Source of the DNA: Brienomyrus brachyistius
Lineage: Eukaryota > Chordata > Actinopteri > Osteoglossiformes > Mormyridae
Reading direction: 5' to 3'
DNA length: 64,000 nucleotides
Assembly (NCBI RefSeq): GCF_023856365.1
Contig: NC_064544.1
Span: 21,862,399 to 21,926,398 of the forward strand
Shown: one piece after another, positions 56,131-64,000 of the stretch
Numbering within the stretch: position 1 is the stretch's first letter
Layout of the letters: every line of letters starts with the position of its first letter
Translations under genes and position numbers: made by a program
Notes under the pieces: model-generated
Seen by the model: only the letters and a program-made list of their open reading frames with translations
Databases searched by the model: none
What the model was told of the DNA's origin: nothing

Positions 56131-57882
56131 ATTGAGGAGGGCAGCCTCCACCCTGAACTACAGACAGACAGTGAGGAGGACAGCCTGTACGCATCCTCCA
56201 CCCTGAACTACAGACAGACAGTGAGGAGGACAGCCTGTACGCATCCTCCACCCTGAACTACAGACAGACAGTGAGGAGGACAGCCTGTACGCATCCTCCA
56301 CCCTGAACTACAGACAGACAGTGAGGATGGCAGCCTGCACGCAGCCTTCACCTTGAACTACAGACAGACAGTGAGGAGGACAGCCTGTACGCATCCTCCA
56401 CCCTGAACTACAGACAGGCAGTGAGGAGGACAGCCTGTACACAGCTTCCATCCTTCCATCCTGAACTACAGACAGACAGGGAAGAGGACAGCCTGCATGC
56501 AGCCTCCACCCTGAACTACAGACAGACAGTGAGGAGGACAGCCTGTACGCATCCTCCACCCTGAACTACAGACAGACAGTGAGGAGGACAGCCTGTACGC
56601 ATCCTCCACCCTGAACTACAGACAGACAGTGAGGAGGACAGCCTGTACGCATCCTCCACCCTGAACTACAGACAGACAGTGAGGATGGCAGCCTGCACGC
56701 AGCCTCCACCTTGAACTACAGACAGACAGTGAGGAGGACAGCCTGTACGAATCCTCCACCCTGAACTACAGACAGGCAGTGAGGAGGACAGCCTGTACAC
56801 AGCTTCCATCCTTCCATCCTGAACTACAGACAGACAGGGAAGAGGGCAGCCTGCATGCAGCCTCCACCCTGAACTACAGACAGACAGTGTGGAGGGCAGC
56901 CTGTACGCAGCCTCCAACCTGAACTACAGTCTGACAGTGAGGAGGGCAGCCTGCAAGCAGCCTGCACCCTGAACTACAGACAGACCGTGAGGAGGGCAGC
57001 CTGTATGCAGCCTCCAACCTGAACTACAGTCTGACAGTGAGGAGGGCAGCCTGCACCCTGAACTACAGACAGATCGTGAGGAGGGCAGCCTGTACGAATC
57101 CTCCACCCTGAACTACAGACAGGCAGTGAGGAGGACAGCCTGTACACAGCTTCCATCCTTCCATCCTGAACTACAGACAGACAGGGAAGAGGGCAGCCTG
57201 CATGCAGCCTCCACCCTGAACTACAGACAGACAGTGTGGAGGGCAGCCTGTACGCAGCCTCCAACCTGAACTACAGTCTGACAGTGAGGAGGGCAGCCTG
57301 CAAGCAGCCTGCACCCTGAACTACAGACAGACCGTGAGGAGGGCAGCCTGTATGCAGCCTCCAACCTGAACTACAGTCTGACAGTGAGGAGGGCAGCCTG
57401 CACCCTGAACTACAGACAGATCGTGAGGAGGGCAGCCTGTACGCAGCCTCCAACCTGAACTACAGACAGACCGTGAGGAGGGCAGCCTGTATGCAGCCTC
57501 CAACCTGAACTACAGTCTGACAGTGAGGAGGGCAGCCTGCACCCTGAACTACAGACAGACCGTGAGGAGGGCAGCCTGTATGCAGCCTCCAACCTGAACT
57601 ACAGTCTGACAGTGAGGAGGGCAGCCTGCACCCTGAACTACAGACAGATCGTGAGGAGGGCAGCCTGTACGCAGCCTCCAACCTGAACTACAGTCTGACA
57701 GCGAGGAGGGCAGCCTGCACCCTGAACTACAGACAGATCGTGAGGAGGGCAGCCTGTATGCAGCCTCCAACCTGAACTACAGTCTGACAGTGAGGAGGGC
57801 AGCCTGCACCCTGAACTACAGACAGACCGTGAGGAGGGTAGCCTGTATGCAGCTTCCACCCTGAACTACAGACAGACAGCTC
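56131..57882. repeat. Higher-order minisatellite (50-bp and 39-bp units)
   Basis: The basic 50-bp unit contains CAGACAGACAGTGAGGAGGA, then CAGCCTGTACGCATCC and the TCCACCCTGAACTA word; it repeats at 56161, 56211 and 56261. A shortened 39-bp unit (CAGTCTGACAGTGAGGAGGG, then CAGCCTGCACCCTGAACTA) alternates with it in the 3' part, giving an 89-bp higher-order period from about 57320 to 57860. A longer block marked by AGCTTCCATCCTTCCATCC recurs at 56442, 56800 and 57148, so blocks of about 350-358 bp were also duplicated. All open frames here, on the minus strand, are by-products. Confidence 0.95.
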
Positions 57883-59709
57883 TGCTGCCTAATGAGACAA
57901 AGAACTACAACTTCATCCCCTCTAATATCAAATTTAAGCTCTAAAATTTCAATCTCTTTACAGAGCATCATCATAGAAGTTCAGGCACTTACAGCATAGA
58001 TTTTTCAATTTGAAGTTTGCATATTTACAAGTGTAACTGTTATAACTTGTGTCTGGGTGGAGCTTTTATGTTAATTCTTAAAAATCAATGACTTTGACTA
58101 CATGTGCATCCGATTAAGAACAATATATTTCTCTTTAATATGCAGTACTCCATTTTCCCTTTTATGACCCAATTAAACAACAGTCACCTGACCTTTATTG
58201 TGATGACCCAGTAATTGTCCATCCAGAAAGGGAAGTCTATATCAGTATCTACAGTGACTGTCTATGGAATCATGGGAATTACAAAATACCACACTGAGAG
58301 TAATATTAACATGGATACATTTGTAAAGTCAGTGATGGGGCTTAGCAAGAAGTGCAGATCAAAATGACTTAATGTACTGTGCTGATGGTATTTATGGTCA
58401 GCAGAACTGCTTCAATAATTGCATGGTCTGTCCTGTATAGTTATGTAACTTTCACTGTATTTCATTTGTATTGCAGATTTTTGATAGAATTGAGAAGTAT
58501 GACATTTAAACGTATAAGGAAGAACAGCATGGATTTGTCACTCGGCGTGTGTGGGTATGGGGTGAGCTGACCTGGAGGGATTGCTGGCTTCGGCGTGTTA
58601 CGTTATGCTGAAAGCCTGGAAGGAAGGTCACTTCCAACGCTGCTTCAGATTGTGAATGCTCCAGCATCTTACCCATTCCTCGGGTCAAAATGATTAAAAT
58701 GACGACTCGCGGCATCATTTTTTTATTGTGATAGAAAGTGTACTTGTATGTATTTTATTATTGCCGTTTTACTCTGCTTGCTGTCTTCAACTTTCTTAGC
58801 TTTTCGTATAGTACACATAATAGATGTTATGCCAAGCAAGATCGGCTCTCTGCATATTAGCAGGAAAGAGGCTGTTGGGTTGAAGCAGGATGTTGCCAGA
58901 GTGTTTTAGAACTTGCTGGAGGCCAAATTTCAACTTGACTTCAGCTTCTATCAGGAAATGAGAGATATGTCTTTTTTCTGAGACAATATGAAGCTTCAAA
59001 GCCATTGTTTGTTCTGGGGAAAATGGGGACTTTGTCCTGTGGATGATTTAGTGTGACAGCTAAAGGTCTTTTTTTTGCATTTCTTTGGTTACTCTTCCCC
59101 CATTTTCTAGAACTATCAGTCGACAAAACAAACCCAGAAAAGAGAAGCTGTTTACTGCCGGCAGAACGAGCGCAATTTGCCAGCCGCGTCCAAGAGCCTG
59201 CTCGCATGACCCTAGAAAACGTTCGCTTCCAGGAATGCTTTTTCGGCAATCAGGAGTCTATCTTAGGAAGTGCAAAAAGCATTGGTAGCAGACAGGAGGA
59301 CAGCACAGGGCAGACATAGCCTCAGTCATGCAGGAAGCCTTCAGTGAACTGTTTACATGCATCCCCACAGATCCCACCAGTTGTATTTCCTACCAGTTGC
59401 ATTCCCTCACCCATCGTGCTTTTACTATAACCCCAGGGTTCTGCATCCCATCTCATTATTTTTCTTCTTGTTTTGACTGTCCAGGACGTTAGGTCTGCTG
59501 TGTGCTGTATCACATCCACTTTTTTAATTTAGTGCATAATGTCTGTACAAACATTGCTTGCTATCTTCTCCACAGTAACTAAAAACAGAGATGGCTGGCT
59601 TCAGTGTCCAAATATAACTTATAATAGCTAAATACAGCTTAGATTAAGAACAGCTGTACTGAAATATACATTATAGTATACATACAAGTGTATTACATGT
59701 GTCTTACAA
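57883..59709. other. No convincing gene
   Basis: Unique sequence. The 59053-59319 plus frame (88 codons) lies in a GC-balanced patch and is opposed by a 102-codon minus frame at 58941-59249. Neither has a domain I recognise, and a conserved non-coding or short exon origin cannot be told apart by eye. Confidence 0.35.
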
Positions 59710-59885
59710 CCTTTTAACCAAGCAGGGTTGTGCTGCCTATCCTGGATAGCACAGGGTACAAGGCTGGGCTACAGCAAGTCTAGTCCATCATAGGGTGCAC
59801 ACACACTTACAAATTATGTGAAATTTAATGACACCAATTAGTCTAAGTGCATGTCTTTGGACACCCACTGAACCACTGTGTACCC
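59710..59885 (-). repeat. Diverged SINE relic
   Basis: On the plus strand CTATCCTGGATAGCACAGGG, CCATCATAGGGTGCACACAC, ACACCAATTAGTCTAAGTGC and ATGTCTTTGGACACCC follow the SINE order for minus orientation. Confidence 0.6.
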
Positions 59886-60421
59886 CTAATAAAACAAAGG
59901 AACATATGCGATTACAGTTTTAACTAAATGTAAAGGTGATATTTGTGCATATTCCATTTAAGGAAACAAACATTGTTGCATCTGATCTCTGAGGGAACGG
60001 GGGTTGTGAACTACATTTAACCACAAAACTCCCAGCTCTTGTCCAGTTGTGGTGCTCTGTGTGGTGCTGAGAGGGAAATGAGCCGGGAAATGGAACATTC
60101 ACGGGTCCTTCGTTATAATTGGATATACCCCTTCCACTCGCTGTTTTAATAAAGCTGTCATTTACCAACACCGTGAAAATTAAATCCCATGATTCTACAA
60201 TGATATCAGCGCTGTGAAAGCATTGATTGAAATTACTTGAAATTACTTGAAATTGCTGAAAATATGTTTCAATGTTCCCATGGGGCTGAAATTGGTGATA
60301 TTAAACTAGAAACAATGGCACATTTAATCACCTCATCACAATTATTCTCATACAACCATGAAAGTATGTATCAGGAAATGCAATGTGAAAAGTAAACATA
60401 CTAATATATATACAGTATATA

Positions 60422-60423
<2 letters not shown>
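59886..60423. other. No gene seen
   Basis: AT-rich unique sequence with a triple AATTACTTGAAATT-like short repeat at 60228-60260. Confidence 0.45.

Positions 60424-60462
<39 letters not shown>
60424..60462. repeat. (TA)n microsatellite
   Basis: About 19 TA dinucleotides. Confidence 0.95.
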
Positions 60463-60464
<2 letters not shown>

Positions 60465-60759
60465 GGTTAAGATAACCTACAACATTTAGTGTTATGGATA
60501 ATTTTATTAAATGCATTTTAATGAGATGACAACTCTTTCAGGAATGGAAGTTGTCTACTTATTTGAAGCACTGGTCAGACAAACAGCAACACAGACATGG
60601 AAGGCAACAATTAACTTTACAGTCACGTTCACAGTTGGATGCTAACAAAACACACACACAGACAGACACATACACACACAGTACACAGTGAACTCCTAGG
60701 ACTGCTTACAAATTTACTATTTACTCTACTATTTACTGGGAGCTCTGTTTTTCTGCTGG

Positions 60760-62267
60760 GGGACTTGCTTCTGTGGGTAGTGACAGTGAAACCTGGTAGG
60801 GTGTGATAGGGAGAAATGGCCTGCCTGACTGGAATTCGAGCAGTGAGCGTTTGGTGGAGGCCCTTGTCCATGAGATCATGCCTTTGGCATCCCGAGGAAG
60901 TCAGGGGACATTGAGCCTGAATAGGCCATGATACGGAGCTGTGAGCTCTGAGGCGGTGATACGGAGCTGAGGCCATAAGGTTGTTAGTGCCCATCGAGGT
61001 GATAATCCCCAAACCCGGTGGTGAACACCAGTGTTAAAGGGAGCTGTTAGGCTGAAGAAGGAGGCCTTCGTGGCTTGGTTAGCTTGTGGGTCTCCTGGAG
61101 TAGCTGACAGGTCCCTGGAGGCCAAGAAGCAGCTCTTGCGGTTTTCAAACAAAAACTTGTGAGAGGACCTTGGTGAGGCTATGGAGAAGGACTCGAAAAG
61201 GTTCTGGCAAAACATCAGGCAGCTCAGGAAGGGGAAGCTGGGCTTCACCAATGCTATTTACAGCAGCGATGGATAACTGTTGACCTCAACTGGAGATAAA
61301 GTTGGGCAGTTGATGGAATTTTTGGAGAATCTCCTAAATCCCACTAATACACCTTCCTTGGAGGAAGAAGGCCTGGAAAACTCAGAGAGGGACTTGCCCA
61401 TCTCAAGGGCTGAGGTCACTGAAGTATTCAAAAAACTGGTAGGGCTCCGGGGATGGATGAGATTCTTCCTGAGTTCTTGAAAGCTCTTGATGTTGTTGGA
61501 CAGTGAACCATCTCTTCACCCTCTCAAGGATACTGGAGGTTTTATTAGAGTTTTCCCATCCAGTATGCATGTGTTTTATGGAATGGAAAAAGGCATAATA
61601 CCATGTCTCTTGGGAGGGTCCTCTGGGGGGTGCTCCAGGAGTTTGGGGTCCATTGCCAGCAGTGGGTGTTGGACTACATCAGGGCTGGCCTTTGTCACCA
61701 CTGATTCTTCATAACTTTTAAGGACAGAATTCCTAGACATGGCCAAGGGGTGGAGGGGAGTGGGGGTGGCAAAGCTCTCAATTTACTGGTCAATCCACGT
61801 TTCTACCCTCATCTATGATCATGAGCTCTGGGCAGTGACAAAAAAGAATGAGATTGTTAATACAAGCAGCCGAAATGAGTCTTCTGAGTTTAGAGACAGG
61901 GTGAGGAGCTCAGACATTCTGGAGAGGCTCAAAGTACAGCCGCTTCTCCTCCACTTCGAAAGGAGCCAGTTGAGGTGGTTTGGGTTCCTATCTAGGATAC
62001 CTCCTGGACGGCTCCTTGAAGAGGTATTTTGGCCATGTCCAACTAGAAGGAAGCCCTGGAGCAGACCCAGGACACACTGGAGAGATTATATGTCTTGGCT
62101 GACCTGGGAACACCTTGGTAATTCCCTCATGTAGCTAGAGGAGGTGGGTGGTGTGTAGGAGGTCTGGGCATCCCTGCTTAGACTGTTGCCCCCCTTGACC
62201 CGACTCTGGATAAGAGGCAGAAAATGGATGGATGGATGGATGGATGGATGGATGGTTGGATGGATGG
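60760..62267 (+). mobile_element. RTE/Rex3-like LINE, second copy, degenerate
   Basis: It includes sequence upstream of that kept in the first copy: around 61038-61260, VKGAVRLKKEAFVAWL-like and KDSKRFWQNIRQLRKGKL-like segments from the region before the RT. The RT start (DEILPEFLKALDVV) is at about 61455. The FADD catalytic part is deleted: 61560-61760 passes quickly to TLIYDHELWAVTKKNE at about 61810. The C-terminal region is readable at 61895-62110 (DRVRSSDILERL, ERSQLRWFGFLSRIPPGRLL, RPRTHWRDYMSWL). It ends in GGAT repeats at 62226-62267. The left boundary near 60760 is approximate. Confidence 0.8.
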
Positions 62268-63109
62268 AAGAAAAACGTAAGAATGCACATATTAATTGCA
62301 TTACTGTGTTTACAGATATGTGCAGTGCTGAGCAAGGCATGCTGGTAAAATGCATAATTATTACTGCTAACCCCCTTGGCATCATAGTATTGCTGTACAT
62401 GGCTCATGTCATTCCATGACGTTAAGGTTCCTGTAAAAACTGGAGCATAAAAATCAAGAATATAATGAAGCCTGGGTGACATATTTATAATTTAACCCTT
62501 TCATGGCTTAGTATAACACCACTATAACACCACTGGCAATGCTGAACATAGAGTTTAGTTCCTAATGGATGCTATTGGACCTCATTATGCTTGTCTGATT
62601 AAAATGATGAAAAGAATGATTTTGAATAATGTCTGTAAAATGGTGTGATGGTTATGTAGCTGCTTCATGTAATTAGGAAATGTCCTTCTTTCTGGACAGA
62701 TTCCAGTTACATGAGAACAACAACCAGCTTATTTTCCTTTTTCCCACTGTCATTAAAAGTGCTGTTGAAATGCAGTTTTTTGTGCAGTTGAGAAGTAATT
62801 TTGCCAAGGATGATAAGACCGGAATTCGGGTAAGGCTTTAAGGGGCTTTGAGTGTACCAATTAATAGGAAAAAAACTGCTCAGAGTCAAGCTATTAATCT
62901 GAATTGGGGGCAAAAAATTGGTCTTTCTAGGTTATTGGGTGCAAACATAGTCTATGATTGACTGGTTTATACCCAGGCTGCATGAGTTGTGACTGGTTCC
63001 ATATCAGCATGACCCAACATAATCCAGTTTGTGTTAAGCAGGATCAAATGCACTAAGACAATCTAATTGTATATGGTCATATGTTGATATTATACAGGGA
63101 ACACATGAT
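62268..63109. other. No gene seen
   Basis: AT-rich unique sequence. The minus frames of 104 and 115 codons at 62086-62482 run across the GGAT tail and are not genes. Confidence 0.45.
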
Positions 63110-63240
63110 TGCATGTGTGTTTCAGCGTATATGCTGAGAGACTGACATCCCATCTATGGTGTATCTGTGCTGCCTTGGATAGACTCCAAATTCCATGACC
63201 CTGCTCAGAATAAGTGGTTGGAAGATGGAAGAATGGATGG
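63110..63240 (+). repeat. Diverged SINE 3' part
   Basis: The words GACATCCCATCTATGGTG, CTTGGATAGACTCCAAATTC, CAGAATAAGTGGTTGGAAGA and GAATGGATGG follow the SINE 3' order. Confidence 0.6.
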
Positions 63241-63720
63241 TATACATTACTTCTGAAGAGTGCCAAGACTTTTTGCGAGATGATTACTCCGCCCTTTGGG
63301 AACAGCAACCCTGAAGCTGTTGTTAACAAATCAACATGCTAATAAGAGCACATCTCAACTGTTATAACCTGCAATTTCATAATAATTGCAGTCAACACTC
63401 AGCCATTTTCAGAGAGTTCAATGGAAAGTGGGCCTTGGCTTCTAAAGCTTTTAAAAGACACTTAATCGCTTCCTGGTTTTATTTTTTTCCCTTTTCCTGC
63501 AGTATGTTCTCACTGCTAACTCAGCATAGCACATTTCCAAACTTAGGAACCCAGCATTCATACATCTCATAATTTTATCTTCAGGTACATGAGCAATTGC
63601 ACTCCTGGACCATCATCTTTAAAACTTTGAGATCTTGGGCAGCAAACCATAGCACCACAAAAAAGCCAAACCATAAGCACTGTATTCGCACTGTATTCGC
63701 AGTTTCACAGTACCATACAG
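63241..63720. other. No gene seen
   Basis: Unique AT-rich sequence that looks non-repetitive; a 78-codon plus frame at 63336-63572 has no domain. Confidence 0.4.
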
Positions 63721-63898
63721 CAGGTGTGGCCAATCTTATCCAGTAAGGGGCATTGTGGGTTTTCACTCCAACTCCCTATTTAGATTACTAATTAGAGGAC
63801 TGATTGGCTGAAGAGTTGAGTGTGAACAGCTGACATAAAAATTATCCCAAAGACCTGCATACACACTGGCTCTTCGTGGATAAGATTATCCTCCCCTG
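63721..63898. mobile_element. hAT-like inverted-repeat element
   Basis: Left end CAGGTGTGGCCAATCTTATC and right end GGATAAGATTATCCTCCCCTG are imperfect complements, with CAGGKG-type termini. The flanking octamers CCATACAG and ATTTCCAG agree only in part. Confidence 0.6.
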
Positions 63899-64000
63899 AT
63901 TTCCAGCTCCTGGGAGCATCTTTCATATAGACAATTAAGAAATTTTCTTGCCAGGGAAAATAACTTTATTAATGTGAGATGCAAATGGGCACCAAACAAG

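Noticed and set aside
56131..57882. A series of cysteine-rich minus-strand frames (60-96 codons) resembling secreted peptides
   Set aside because: They are overlapping readings of the same minisatellite, start and stop with the repeat units and have no independent support.
59053..59319. An 88-codon frame with a hydrophobic N-terminus like a signal peptide
   Set aside because: The hydrophobic run comes from a T-rich stretch. There is no domain and a longer frame lies opposite.
62086..62482. Minus-strand frames with HPSIHPSIHP runs
   Set aside because: They are translations of the GGAT microsatellite at the LINE tail.

Overview
The window looks like ray-finned-fish (most likely teleost) nuclear DNA. 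The evidence is the repeat content: a tRNA-derived SINE ending in (GGAT)n, RTE/Rex3-like and CR1-like LINEs, several decayed Tc1 elements, pogo/Tigger and hAT-type miniature elements, LTR retrotransposon fragments, and abundant GATG, ATT and TA microsatellites. I cannot name the species. I found no convincing host protein-coding exon, no rRNA or functional tRNA gene and no CRISPR. Almost every long open frame falls in a transposon or a tandem repeat, so the window reads as an intergenic or intronic gene desert.

Layout. 0-6 kb: a cluster of related LTR sequences, including one plus-strand and one minus-strand element carrying the same proline-rich internal region. 6.5-8.8 kb: an RTE-like LINE split by a 739-bp unclassified insertion. 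10.4-17.5 kb: a hAT miniature element, three recognisable Tc1 elements, two Tc1 3' fragments, a pogo-like remnant and a third copy of the proline-rich LTR interior. 19-22.4 kb: two solo LTRs flanking a Tc1 transposase relic that has grown a 27/28-bp minisatellite inside its reading frame. 22.4-27.6 kb: mostly unique sequence, including a candidate conserved non-coding block. 27.6-36.9 kb: nested repeats (SINE inside repeat family X, hAT element inside family X, solo LTR inside a SINE), an 87-bp minisatellite and a strong CTCF-like motif. 37-49.7 kb: largely unique sequence with few repeats. 49.7-53.5 kb: CR1 LINE, Tc1 and Tigger-like elements. 56.1-57.9 kb: a higher-order minisatellite. 60.7-62.3 kb: a second RTE-like LINE. 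62.3-64 kb: unique sequence, a SINE relic and a hAT-type element.

Target-site duplications make much of the insertion history legible: GGGAC, CATGG/CATAG, CACTC/CACAC and ACCAT around solo LTRs; GTGAGCAG around a hAT element; TCATCTATAAT and a 13-bp repeat around SINEs; TA around Tc1 elements. No genes act together here. The useful content is the transposon stratigraphy, a proline-rich LTR-element family, three instructive tandem arrays and a few candidate regulatory sites. All family names rest on motif recognition by eye, not on database searches.
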